DNA from: Medicago truncatula
Taxonomy: Eukaryota > Streptophyta > Magnoliopsida > Fabales > Fabaceae
Assembly: GCF_003473485.1 (NCBI RefSeq)
Contig: NC_053045.1
Span: 64,295,994 to 64,359,993 of the forward strand
DNA length: 64,000 bases
Reading direction: 5' to 3'
Part shown: one piece after another, positions 1 through 14,778 of the stretch
Numbering within the stretch: the first letter of the stretch is position 1
How the letters are laid out: the number at the start of each line of letters is the position of its first letter
Notes under the pieces: model-generated
Databases searched by the model: none
What the model was told of the DNA's origin: nothing
The model's input: the letters and a program-made list of their open reading frames with translations, nothing else
Translations under genes and position numbers: made by a program

Positions 1-284
1 TCTCTAACTATTCCCAGAGTAAAGTTCCGACACAACTCAGTGAGGAATCCTACTTTAGCCCTAAACAGAACTTATTCCGTTATGCTCTAAAACTTAGACG
101 AATTCCCCTTTAAATACAAATAAAGAGAACATTCTATTATTTAACCCTCATGGGCCTTGCCATTTAATCTTAGTGGACCACTTAATAATAATCTTCTTAA
201 ACCTAATTAACCACCTACTAATTACTCAAGACACCCTCTCGTACTGGGTCCTAACACTATGTATTCATTTATGCTCGTCTGCAG
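1..284 (+). other. intron sequence upstream of first visible PDS5 exon
   Basis: AT-rich sequence with no recognisable coding segment. It ends in a good splice acceptor (ctgcag at 279-284), so it reads as the tail of an intron of the cohesin-factor gene whose 5' exons lie outside the window. Confidence 0.6.
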
Positions 285-2570
285 TCCAGTTGATAAGGCC
301 CATTTGAAGCTTGCTTCTGCAAAGGCTGTTATTCGGTTGTCAAGGCTTTGGGATCAATATATACCTGTTGATCTTTTCCACTTAACTTTACGGGTAACTC
401 AGGTGGGCTTTTCTTCTGTTTATTTAATTTCTTCTGAGCGTTTATAATTTTTAACCACATTATTATAAGGATAGAAGAAGTCTTCTATTCATATGTAAAG
501 GCAGAAATCAGTTTGATGAAATTTTCATTTCGATGTTGAAATAAATGATTCTCATTGTCTTCTTTTGAGTTTGTAGACTAGCTTTCCTCAAGCTAAGAAG
601 GTTCTTTTAAGCAAAGTTCACCAATATATTAAAGACCGTGTTTTGGATGCCAAATATGCATGTGCCTTCTTATTCAACATATTTGGATCCAAGCCACATG
701 AATTTGCAGAGGTAAGTTGTTGCGTTGGCTTTTCCACAATTGCAATTTTTCTGCTCTTTGACATTAATTTTTAGTTTTTGTTAATGTTAATGCAGGATAA
801 GCATAATATGGCAGACATTATTCAAATGTACTACCAGGCAAAGGCACGACAAATTCCGGTGCAATCAGATGCAAATTCCTTTCCCATTTACCCGGAATAC
901 ATCCTTCCATACCTAGTCCATGCACTTGCTCATAACTCATGTCCCAATGTGGAGGAGTGCAAGGATGTTGGAGCATATGATAATATATACCGGTACAATA
1001 TTACCCACTTAAGATATCACTATGCTGAATCTATTTTTAGACACTCCTCGAAAAAAAGTATGAAAAGACTAGAACTAATGAAAACCATTAACCTGGAATA
1101 GAAGGGATGGAGGCGATTCAGTTTACTTTTGGTAATTAATAATTATGGGGTCCTGTATAATGATTTTATGACTTGCATCAAAGGCCAAGTCTATGGTGCA
1201 CAAGTGAGACAAGTCTTGCACCATGCACAAACTTGTTTTCACCATTGGTTCAAAGGAGATATGATGAGACTTATTGATCCAGTGGCGAAAAACAAACTTG
1301 CACATTAGACAAAGTCTATGTCAAAATGTGTAATGTTAATATTTGGTTCTCACTTCTCATTAGTTTGAAATTGAGTAGAATGCCACATGCTTATTAAATT
1401 GAAGATTTTTAAAAAGTTTGCCTTTATGCATACTAGGCCTTACAGTATTATTTTCACATGCTATGGAAAGCTTATAAAAATCTTAATTTGGAATCGCACC
1501 TTAAAGATCTGCACGGGAGTGTATGTTCAGTGAAGGCTTTGGCTCTGATGCTTTCTTTTTATCTGATTTACTGACTTGTTGTACTTCAAAAATACCTGCT
1601 TATATGTTGCTGATTTGAAATATGAACGAGGATTGCAACTGCACCTATACCTACAAATTTACTTTTTAACAAACCTCATAACATAGAATGTGTTGGGAAT
1701 GTAAATTTTTACTAAATGCATATTCTGTTTTGACATTTTAGGCAGCTGCACTTAATACTGTCAATATTACTTCAAAGAGATGAAGGTGCTAAGTCAGAAG
1801 AAACTACTAACAAAGAAAAGGAAATTCTATCTACTATCATTTCCATCTTTCAGAGTATAAAACTTTCCGAAGATACAATAGACACCTCAAAGACAAAGGT
1901 TGAGAATAATTTTGTCCTTACTTGTAAGTAGTTAAACATTGCAAATTGTAATAGATTATAATTTATATTTTTGGTGAGTGAATTTCCAGAATTCTCATGC
2001 AATGTGCGACCTTGGGTTAGCAATAACTAAAAAATTAGTGCAGAAGGATGTTGATGTGCAAGAATTGTCCCATTTGTTGTCTCTACCTCCAATGCTATAC
2101 AAAGCATTTGAGAAGAAGGAAGGAAATGGCACCGTGGTATGCTCTTTTTGCGTCTTTCCTGTATGCCAAGTATCCTTCTTCATATTGTATAAAATGTTTT
2201 CCGAAAATTTCTTATTGTTTGATGAATGTGCTTTTGGTCGTTTTGTTTAGATGCTTTGACATATGTTGAATAACACTACCTTCTTTCAACTGAATAAGTT
2301 AGATACCTCGAGTTAACCAAAACTGAATATGTTGTACTAGTCTTCTCTCAGCTGATGTATTCATGAAACAAGCTGAACATTATTATTATTAGGGTTATGC
2401 TAACAAGTGCCCTTACGGATTCAAAAATAGAAATGATTTATGAAATTTAGGTAGAAAAAGTTACTTTTTGTTGTTTCAATGTGTTGAATGCACAATTTTC
2501 ATTTTAAACTTTTTAACAAGTGCCCTAAGGGAACTTGTTAGCATTTCCATTATTATTATTATTATTATTA

Positions 2571-2616
<46 letters not shown>

Positions 2617-5521
2617 TTTATTATCACTACCATTACTATTACTATTATTATTATTATTGTTGTTGTTGTTGTTGTTGTTGTTAAGATCTCCAATGGCTTT
2701 AATTAATGCTACTGAATTCATCTGGCAGGTAAGTGAAGTGAAAAGCTGGCTTGTGGATGATATCTCCTTGGCTCACTTGGAATCTCTTGAGCTAGAGATG
2801 GTATGTTTTATGCAACTGAAAAGTTACTTTTAAAATTTTGATAACCATGTAATTATGCTGCTTTTACATCAGGTTCAATCCCAATTAGTGGAGGATGAAG
2901 CTTCAAAGGACAATGAAGAAAATGTAACTTTGGGAGTGATGTTAAAGCAAATCAAATCTCAGGGAATTTGTGGCAAAAAAGTGAAAAAGATTAAGCCCGT
3001 GCCATCTGAAACAGAAAAGGTTGAAAATGATTTTGCTATCTTGAATATGGTCAGACAAGCTGACTTGGACAACGTGGGGTCATCTACTAATGTTGAAACA
3101 TGCAATGGTCATGAACATTCTTTAAGTACGAAAACACCGAAGGTTCCAGAGCATGCTACAGGTCGAAAAAGAAAAACTGATGAAACAACACCTGCTCCAG
3201 TGTCTAAACGTAGTAGTTCTTCCTCTGCTCATGGTAAACCAAGATTATCAACTACTACGTTAAATGCATCTCGAAGAGTTTCAGGAGAAAATTCCCCAGA
3301 AGAAAATTTAAGGTTGGATGCAGAAATTAACCCTGATACAGATAGCGAAACTATGGAGAGAATAATGGTCAAAGACTTGTTAGTGTCCTCATTAAAACAA
3401 AAATTTAAGGGTTCTGAAAGCCATCATAATGATGAGTCGAATAAACATGATGATTATGACATGAAGGTACAGACCTTACTGTGCATTAGACTCTGCTAAT
3501 ATAGGATGTAATTTCTCAATGTAGACTTCTATTTATTTATTTTTTGTCTCGGATGCAGAGTCCTGACGATTTGGAACAAAATGAAAAGACTCTAAGTAAT
3601 AATTCCAAGTCACCTACATGTTTTAGTAAAAAGACTAAAAGAAAACGTGTTGCAGGATTGACAAAGGTAAACTCTATTTACAAGCTTTTCCACTTTCTGT
3701 ATGTCATAGTTGTGTTCATGCCTGTCTCTTTGGTCATTTTGTTTGATTTGGTTTACCATCTACAGTGTGCGATGAAAAGAGGAGAAATTGACAGTGAAGA
3801 TCTAATTGGTTGCAGAATTAAAATTTGGTGGCCTACGGACAAGAAGTAAGTGATTTTGAAAACCTTAATTTCTTTTCGAATGTAGTTCTGATGTTGATGT
3901 ATCAATGTTTTTCAGGTATTATGGAGGCACTATCAAGTCTTATGACTCTTTAAAAAGAAAGCATGTGGTAAGCTAAATATGATTAACTTCCCTCTGAATT
4001 CAGCACAAAGATTTCCTGCTTGCTATCTGTGTGTTATTTACAATTCTGATACACATTACTGATGTCATGTGGAAGATATTATACGAGGACGGGGATGTAG
4101 AAATACTCCGTTTGGAAAAGGAGCGCTGGGAGCTTTTGGACAAGGGTCGCAAATCTACTAAGGTTTCCAGTTTTCCTTTTGTGCTCTTCCTTTCTATGAA
4201 GTAATTGTTCATTTTTCATTTCCACTAGAATCCATGTAGCCGACCCCACTTAGTGGGATAAGGCTTGGTTGTTGTTGTTGTCATTTCCACTAGAAGATAT
4301 CAGTTATGGTTACTTGTTGATTTTTCATTTCCTCTAGAAGATATCAGTTATGATTAATTAAAATCAGAATATCTGATGCATTTTATTTTTGAATTTCTTA
4401 CCAGAAGATAAAACGCTCTTCACTTGAAACGTAAGTATTCCGTTAACAAATTAGTCTATTTTAGTTGATTGTTGAGTTGTGTCTACACTGGCTACTTAAC
4501 TTTGTCTTATACCCTATTTGGTATGCTGTCTCCATTTCATGGACTGATGTTTTATATTGCTCTGTAGTTCTGGGCACAAACTGAAAGGTTCAAGTGGCTC
4601 ACCAAGTAAAAAGAAAAAAAAGATGTGAGTTGAAACAGATGAGATTGTTATTACACATCTTTGATTTGTTTTTCTGTTCTAAATTCTAATCACTATCATT
4701 TGTATACCTGCCTTGTAGAGTTAATGGTAAACAATCTCCAAGCAAGCCTGCAAAACCTAGAAAAAAGTATGCATCAAAAAGTGATTTCTATCAAGAGCAG
4801 GCCAAAGAGACTTCTGAGATATCAAATCCTGAAGAGACCATGATCTCTAAAGCTGATGAGACAGACTCAGGTAAGCGTCTTAAAATATATGATATAGTTC
4901 ATTATTAGATTGATAATTTGGTTTAGAAATGAATGTTACATCCATGACTTGTGCTTCATTTTTGTTTCATCTCTATTTATCACCAATTTTATTTGCTAGG
5001 TGGTTCAGAAGAGGAACTGACAGCAGTGCACAATGAAATCACAAAAAAGGGGAAGAAATCTAACAAGAAAGTAAGATCAGTTCCCAGAGGAAAGCGGCTC
5101 AAGAAAACCAAGAACTTTCATCATATTGAAGAATCAGACGATGATAAGCGTGATTATAATGAGAGGATTTCTGAAGATAGAGAGAGTGTCCCGCAATATA
5201 GCTCAGAAGAGAAGAAAGTGGATGAATCATCTGAAAGGGAAAGTGTTCATGGTGAAGAAGAATCAGAGTCTGAAGGGGAACAAGATAACAGCGATGTGGG
5301 GGATAGTCCTGGAGAAACGGAGAGATCACATATTGAGCCATCAAGTCCCGATGATGTCAGCATCGCTGAGATTTCTGACAACATTCCTTTGGTAAATAAC
5401 TAAGCCTTTGCATAACTTGTCTGTTTTATTGTAATTGCTCTAAGCTCATCGTTGAGAATGACTGATTCAGATCAAATGGAATTGTCGGAAGGGGAAGAAA
5501 AGCTCAGGGAAGGTGCGGTGA
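285..5521 (+). CDS. PDS5: PDS5-type sister chromatid cohesion protein (3' part)
   Basis: Partial gene, last 16 exons: 285-402, 577-711, 796-992, 1742-1898, 1990-2136, 2729-2800, 2873-3466, 3559-3666, 3766-3845, 3916-3967, 4076-4162, 4405-4430, 4568-4624, 4719-4870, 5000-5391, 5471-5521. All junctions are GT-AG and phases agree, giving 807 residues to a TGA. PDS5 binds cohesin in the nucleus and controls its loading and release, hence sister-chromatid cohesion and DNA repair. Support: HEAT-like helical exons at the start (residues DKAHLKLASAKAVIRLSRLW), a Tudor-like module over exons 9-11 (IGCRIKIWWPTDKKYYGGTI, then LYEDGDVEILRLEKERW), and a long charged, lysine- and acid-rich tail as in plant PDS5A-E proteins. 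Family identity is firm; which plant paralogue it is, is not. Introns hold a MITE, an ATT microsatellite and a tiny retroposon. The 5' third lies outside the window. Confidence 0.93.
2391..2550. mobile_element. MITE in PDS5 intron 5
   Basis: About 160 bp with inverted ends: the left end reads ATGCTAACAAGTGCCCTTA and the right end (bottom strand) ATGCTAACAAGTTCCCTTA. It sits between ATT repeats on both sides (ATTATTATT, 9 bp, could be the target duplication but cannot be told from the microsatellite). The end sequence resembles common legume MULE-type MITEs. It has no coding capacity. Confidence 0.6.
2551..2681. repeat. (ATT)n/(GTT)n microsatellite
   Basis: Long run of ATT with an internal TTATT interruption and a CCATTACTATT variant, passing into (GTT)n near 2659. 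It lies in PDS5 intron 5, 48 bp before the next acceptor. The poly-Asn and poly-Leu reading frames across it are artefacts. Confidence 0.95.
4231..4280 (+). mobile_element. 5'-truncated retroposon tail with TTG repeats
   Basis: A 50-bp insert ending in CTTGGTTGTTGTTGTTG, the 3' signature of some plant SINE/LINE families, flanked by a perfect 15-bp direct repeat TCATTTCCACTAGAA (4216-4230 and 4281-4295). It is read as a target-primed insertion truncated almost to its 3' end, in a PDS5 intron. Confidence 0.75.
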
Positions 5522-6999
5522 GCAGTTTAAGTTGAAGCTTGTTTTTTTGTCAAGATAGTTGCAGAGGCGGTGCTGTGGAAATACAGGTGTCGATGTGAAT
5601 GAAGATGACTGCTGAATTGGGGATCTGTAGTTATGAACATACTTATAAATATGTTTTGCACATCTTGTTGCAGTCACCCTGTAGAATGTAAAATTACACT
5701 GGTCATTCCATCGTTCAGAAAGGAAAGTTTGAAAGGTTTTATAGGGGTGTGTTTATGCTAAATGACCTTTTGTTAGTACAGGTGATAGGTTCAGCATATG
5801 ATTCATTAAGGTGTTGACATAGATGATATAATTGACCGGGACAAAATCAACAATGTGTACAGATATACGTGGGGATAACTGCATTCGTATATTTCACATT
5901 TATTTATACCTCTTCAGTGTTAAATGGATGAAACTTTTAAGGACTGCCATACTATTATCAACTACTTAACTGTAACGAATCGTGAACACCAAAAACAGGG
6001 TGAAGTTCAAGATTTGTTGCTAAATCATCCGGAGGACAGTGGGATTAATTTAAAATGATTCATGTTTAACATTTACAAATTTAACTAAATATTCATATAA
6101 ATATTGCATAAATTATAGTACTTGATTATAAAGTTAATTTTTAATCATGTATCGGTTACTCACACTTAAAATGACAGTAACAAATATAACTAAATAAGTA
6201 CAACTTCCCAAAACTTGAATTTGGGGACGTTAGGAAGGAGCAGTTAGGATTTTGATCTTATGCACAGGAAGACATGTGCAATTTAAGATCGGTTGATACA
6301 ATACCTTCACTATTGATAAAAAAATAATACCACCTCTTGTTCTTTTTCTTCGGTGGTGGTCGGGATTTAAACCCCGAACCTTGTATATTTTATGCCAATT
6401 GAGCTAAGCTTATGAGGACTATCTCTGGTTTATAATTAAGGACCGAGGGAGTACATAGATTTTAAAAGGAATTCAATAATATGAGAATTGAATTTATTGT
6501 TATTTAAACATCTTTAGGAAAGAGTAGTGTTAGCAACACTCTATTTTCAACGTTTTCCACAATCAATTACTTAGTGATTTAAGTTAATGTGGGTCTCACA
6601 CTTTAAAAATGTATTTTACTTAAAGTAGTAATGCCTACATTAATTTCATCCAATAGAAAAGTGAGTGTTAACTTTTAGATAAACATTATTTTTTTTTCTT
6701 CTTAAAAAAACATTTGTTATATTGAAGTGAAGTGGATAAATGCGTAGAAACGGGCAATGATGCTAATATTGAAGTGGAAGTGGGTCCCTCCTAAGTCCTA
6801 ACGCGTAACGATATGATCATACATACTGCCGTGTCGTGTCGTGTCGTATTTAGTTTAGTTCTCCAACGAACAACGTTGTCTTTGTTTTATTGATTTCATC
6901 TCACTCACCATTACCATTACCATTACCATTACCATTTTCATATCTCGTTTTGATTGTTAAAACAAACATATATTTCTGTTTCCTGCTGCTACGCTCTCC
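5522..6999. other. PDS5 3' UTR and intergenic region with repeat remnants
   Basis: Contains the probable 3' UTR of the PDS5 gene (to about 5.7-5.9 kb), then AT-rich DNA. A SINE-like segment is listed separately. GGACCGAGGGAGTA at 6441-6454 looks like one end of a Stowaway MITE, but no partner end was found. Short repeats (CCATTA)n at about 6908-6935 and GTGTC repeats at 6829-6847 lie in the thiolase promoter or 5' UTR. Confidence 0.5.
6326..6425 (-). mobile_element. tRNA-derived SINE-like fragment
   Basis: The bottom strand shows TTAGCTCAATTGGCA, matching a Pol III A box, and then GGTTCGGGGTTTAAATCCC, matching a decayed B box, in the order and spacing of a tRNA head. Target duplications and a clear tail were not identified, so this is a partial or old copy. 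Confidence 0.5.
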
Positions 7000-11100
<4,101 letters not shown>

Positions 11101-12002
11101 GCCTTTTCTTTTAGTCGGTAAAGTGTATCCCATGTTCTTTCTGGGATGTCTAACTTCTGCATTTTGCAGGCAAGGCTCCACCTGGAGACGTTCATCATTG
11201 TGACAAAGATCTCCTTACATCATATTGCTTTTCAACACTACTACAACTTCTTTGGAAGGACAAAGCATATATGTTGGGTTAGAGGAATAAATGGTATTAG
11301 TTCAGCTTCACAACCATCTGCAGTTATGTTTTTTGCGAACTATACGTAAAGGTCATCAATGCAGTGTTGACAAGAGAGAATCAAGAAATATAGTTTAATC
11401 TGAGTTTAGCTAAATCACGTTGATCCACCGTGATTTGGGCAAAGGCTACACTTCGCAGCTTCAACAAAGTCACTGTGATTCCAAACATGTACTTCATCTT
11501 TACATTTAATGCGATAACACTTATGTAGCTGCTACAAGAACTTAACAGGAATATTTTAACAGAATAACTACCTTTCATCTATAAAAAAGAAGAAAGAATA
11601 GCTGCCTTTCAAATAATTTCTAACTATAAAACTGATTTCCTTTAATTCTCCATCAGTTCAATCTTTCTTAACACAATGTCTTTTAATACTCGTATGACTA
11701 ATTCATGTATCAGCATCCAATTTTTTGTCCATAATTTGGAAATATGGATTTTTCTAAGCAAAATATATATCTATATTGAATTTTTTCGTCCACAGTGTAG
11801 ATACATTTTTTTTTGAAGGACATAGTTTAGATACTTGTATTACTATAAGTTGCATTAATATTATGAGAAGGTTAAATATGTGAAAAACCAGCAAAAGGAG
11901 AAAATCTTGGTATTTGATTGCGATTCTTTGAATGGTTTAACAACCTAAGCAATGCACAAGTAAGGCATGTGGTGCATGGTCCACAAGTAATTTATTTATA
12001 CA
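11101..12002. other. thiolase 3' UTR and AT-rich spacer
   Basis: Probable 3' UTR of the thiolase gene followed by low-complexity AT-rich sequence. No gene, hairpin or element end was recognised before the MULE target duplication at 12003. Confidence 0.5.
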
Positions 12003-12011
12003 GGACACTTA

Positions 12012-12093
12012 GAGAATTGCTGTTCCCACATTTGATAAGGTTGTGCCACACTAGTAAAATACGATTTTGCCCCTTCGACAGTTAACTGCCGAG
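12012..12093 (+). repeat. MULE left terminal inverted repeat
   Basis: Pairs with 14689-14769 on the opposite strand with only scattered mismatches. It ends in the GTTAACTGCCGAG motif, which recurs at 12119-12131 and 12145-12157. Such subterminal repeats are plausible transposase-binding or promoter sites (inference). Confidence 0.85.
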
Positions 12094-12767
12094 AAATTAA
12101 ATTAAAAATCCGGCTGCAGTTAACTGCCGAGGAAAACCTCAGTAGTTAACTGCCGAGGATCTTCTGCTACAAATCTGGCAGAAGCTCTCTCATCCATTAT
12201 TCATCTCATCTTCTTCAAATTTCTCTCACAAATTTCTCTAAAAAACACAACCAAATCCAACCAAATTTATTCAACAAAATCACAAGTAAGTAATTATAAT
12301 GCTATTAAATTACATTTTAGTTGTTATAAATGTTTTTATTTTTTAGTTTTTGAGTACATTTATTATTTTTTTAGTTTTTGAGTAGATTTACATGTTATAA
12401 TTAATTTTTAGGGTGGATGTTAGTTGATTAATGTTGTTAAAATATTTTTAGGGTTATTTATTATTTTGTTGTTTTATATTTATTTTTTTATTTTAATTTT
12501 TAATTAGATTTACATGTTATAAATCATATTTAGATTAGATGTTAGTTGATTAATGTTATATTATATGATTAAACATAAGTTGAATGATTTATGTTATATT
12601 ATATGATTAATTTTTTTATTTTAGTAAGAGTATATGATTTATAATGTTAGGGTTATTTTTATGATTTTTAGAGTCTATGTATAATTTGCACATCAAGTGT
12701 TTGATGAAATGTTTGAATGAGTTTTTCATTGATTGTTTTTAATTTCTTATTGTGTAGATTTGAAACA

Positions 12768-13115
12768 ATGGCCGAGTGGATCGACGTTCATGCGCAATTC
12801 AACGGCGGAGAACCTCAGAGGTTGAAGGTTCGGTGCCTTGGTGTAACGTTAAGAGGTCTCAAGGATCAACTGACTGAATTCAACCAAGGAATCAATCGCG
12901 GAGACACAAGGAGGGTGGAACACCTTCGGTATAAACGTCCAATGCTCGACGAGGGGAGAGTTTCATTCACTTGGGTGGAATTAACAAACGACGAAAACGT
13001 GACGAGCATGTTTTGGGAGCACATCATGTTCCAGTGGATCGATATGCGGGTGACGTTGCTGAGATCAACTGAAGATATCATCAACAACTTGATTTCGCCA
13101 GAAGATCGTCATTAG
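12768..13115 (+). CDS. MULE transposase N-terminal-like protein
   Basis: A 115-residue ORF starting MAEWIDVHAQFNGGEPQRLK. The pattern of a short beta/alpha N-terminal domain (VRCLGVTLRGLKDQL, then LRYKRP, then FTWVELTNDENVTSMFWEH) is typical of the N-terminal domain of plant MuDR-class transposases. The ATG at 12768 lies ten bases after a splice acceptor (ttgtgtag, ending 12757), and a donor (caa|gtaagt) lies near 12286-12291, so a leader exon and a roughly 470-bp 5' intron are likely. No zinc finger or DDE domain follows. The stop is followed after only ten bases by the first long hairpin. It may be an internal-deletion remnant or a small protein in its own right; expression is unknown. Confidence 0.7.
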   Translation: MAEWIDVHAQFNGGEPQRLKVRCLGVTLRGLKDQLTEFNQGINRGDTRRVEHLRYKRPMLDEGRVSFTWVELTNDENVTSMFWEHIMFQWIDMRVTLLRSTEDIINNLISPEDRH

Positions 13116-13125
13116 TTAGGGTAAG

Positions 13126-13456
13126 GTGCATTCCAACTGCAACAATTGTCTTACCTTTGAATGAGATAAATTCAAACCTGTCAAACAACATGACTCAAAC
13201 ATTTCGCTCGGCATTCATGTTTTTCCTTTGAAAAGATTAAATTCTTGTTAGGCTGGTTTAGATGAAGGTATTAAGTGTCAAGGAATGAACCTCATTTCTT
13301 TGGCAATTGAATACCGTCATCTAAAGCAAGCCTAACAAAAATTTATTCTTTTCAAAGGAAAACATGAATGTCCAGCAAAATGCTTGAGTCTTGTTGTTTG
13401 ACAGGTTTGAATTTATCTCATTCAAAGGTAAGACAATCGTTGCAGTTGGAATGCAC
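13126..13456 (+). ncRNA. long hairpin 1 (candidate small-RNA precursor)
   Basis: About 330 nt folding back on itself: the arms 13126-13287 and 13294-13456 are complementary over roughly 160 nt with about 90% pairing, the outer 70 nt having only a few mismatches (arm begins GTGCATTCCAACTGCAAC, arm ends GTTGCAGTTGGAATGCAC). The loop is only a few bases near 13288-13293. It begins ten bases after the stop of the MULE ORF, so it would lie in that transcript's 3' UTR. A stem this long and this well paired is the kind of substrate plant Dicer-like enzymes cut into siRNAs or young miRNAs. I do not recognise a known miRNA in it. Confidence 0.65.
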
Positions 13457-13701
13457 ATTCCAATTGCAATAATTGTCTTACTCTAGATGGGGCAATTCAA
13501 ACTTGTTAATCGGCAGGACTCCAACATTCGATAAGCGTCTTGAACGCTGGTATTCAAGTGTCAAAGAATGCACCTCATTCTTTTGACACTTGAATACCAG
13601 CGTTATAGATGCTGATCGAATACTGGAGTTCTGTTGGTTAGCAAGTTTGAATTTGCCCCATTCAGTGGTAAGATGATTGTTTCAGTTGGAAGATACATTC
13701 C
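13457..13701 (+). ncRNA. long hairpin 2 (related to hairpin 1)
   Basis: About 245 nt directly after hairpin 1. The inner stem is almost perfect (GCTGGTATTCAAGTGTCAAA against TTTGACACTTGAATACCAGC, loop CACCT); the outer arms pair with more mismatches. The outer arm is homologous to the outer arm of hairpin 1 (ATTCCAATTGCAATAATTGTCTTAC against ATTCCAACTGCAACAATTGTCTTAC), so one arose from the other by duplication. TGTAATGTAATTTGTAATGC just after it (13704 onward) looks like a plant polyadenylation region. Confidence 0.62.
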
Positions 13702-14029
13702 AGAATGTAATGTAATTTGTAATGCAATGTAATGTGATAACATATATTTTGTTTTGAATGAAACAATAATTATCTTATTTATTCACTTTTCGAATTTATT
13801 TATTCATTACGCAATTATAATTAGTTGGATTCACGTTAGATTTAATTAGTTTTTATTCGAATACGCAATTATTAAAAACGCGACTTTAATCGAAATTATT
13901 CCAAATGCGATTTTATTCTAAGTACCATAATGTCAAACAAAATGTGCGAAACACAAAAATAAAACATAAAAAAATCGAAAACAATTAGGCATTAAAAACC
14001 ACTACATTCATTCATCCTCGTCACACAAG

Positions 14030-14242
14030 TCAATCGGGTTGCCCGCTACAGTCCCTGGGGCACCTTGTTTTGGTTGAGGACCAAAATAGCATGTCCTCCC
14101 GCTCCTCCTCAACCTCGAGTGATTGTACACTGGCACCTTCGAACCCTTCTTTTTTTTCAGAACCATCGCAAACAATTCCGTGCCACGTCATAGGCGATTT
14201 TTCTTTGTTCTTCTCATCACCCTGATTCTGATTCTGAGACAT
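14030..14242 (-). CDS. small inward ORF near right MULE end, unknown
   Basis: 70 codons beginning MSQNQNQGDEKNKEK, hydrophilic, Glu/Lys-rich, with no recognised domain. On the bottom strand the ATG lies a few bases after an acceptor-like AATGTAG. A donor-like ACAAGTAAGT lies near 14557-14566 toward the right terminal repeat, mirroring the left unit (leader exon, intron, ATG after acceptor). MuDR itself carries two convergent genes, so a mudrB-like position is suggestive, but no sequence similarity is claimed. Confidence 0.4.
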   Translation of the reverse strand: MSQNQNQGDEKNKEKSPMTWHGIVCDGSEKKEGFEGASVQSLEVEEEREDMLFWSSTKTRCPRDCSGQPD

Positions 14243-14778
14243 ATCTACATTAAAAACAAATGGCGATCAAAACCTAACTAAGCAACAATGCCATAAACTC
14301 ATAAAATCAAAAACTAAACCTAAACTTAAACTATCATCAAAACCTACACCTAAACCTAAACAATTCTAACAATTCTACAACGATTCATCAAAACCTAAAC
14401 CTAACAATTCAATAAAAGTTCTCTAACAATTCTAACCTAAACTATCCTAACATATCATAAAATCATAAAATCAATAAAATCTATATAATCGAAATTTAAC
14501 AAAAAAAAAAAAAAAACAATTCAACCGCAAAACAACAATGCAATAGGATTAAAAAAACTTACTTGTTTTTGTGATTGAAATTGGCTTGGAATGGCTTGAA
14601 ATAACTCAAAATCGCACCTTGGAGATCAAAAAACGTAACAATGGAGTTTTGGAAACTCCTATGTCTGTTCTGTTCTTATAACAAAAACCTCGGTAGTTAA
14701 CTGCCGAGGGGGCAAAATCGAATTTTACTAGTGTGGCACAACCTTATCAAATGTGGAAACAGCAGTTTCGGACACTTA

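Larger units (their letters stand above)
12012..14769. mobile_element. Mutator-like element (MULE), non-autonomous
   Basis: A 2,758-bp DNA transposon. Flanks carry the identical 9-bp repeat GGACACTTA (12003-12011, 14770-14778), the target-duplication size of the Mutator superfamily. Terminal inverted repeats are about 80 bp: left GAGAATTGCTGTTCCCACAT, right (bottom strand) GAAACTGCTGTTTCCACAT, both continuing into TTTGATAAGGTTGTGCCACA and CTAGTAAAAT. Inside each end lie GTTAACTGCCGAG motifs. The content is a 115-codon ORF like the N-terminus of a MuDR-type transposase (+), two long hairpins, and a 70-codon inward ORF near the right end (-). There is no DDE catalytic domain, so mobility would need a transposase in trans. 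The element is well preserved and probably not old. Confidence 0.93.

Noticed and set aside
778-1101. Extension of PDS5 exon 3 beyond 992
   Set aside because: The donor at 993 joins in phase to 1742, restoring the conserved YRQLHL; sequence after 992 is intron.
2468-2833. Open frames rich in Leu or Asn over the ATT repeat
   Set aside because: They are translations of a trinucleotide microsatellite inside an intron.
13126-13456. Hairpin 1 considered as a known conserved miRNA gene
   Set aside because: No segment matches a plant miRNA I can recall with confidence, so it is listed only as a candidate small-RNA precursor.
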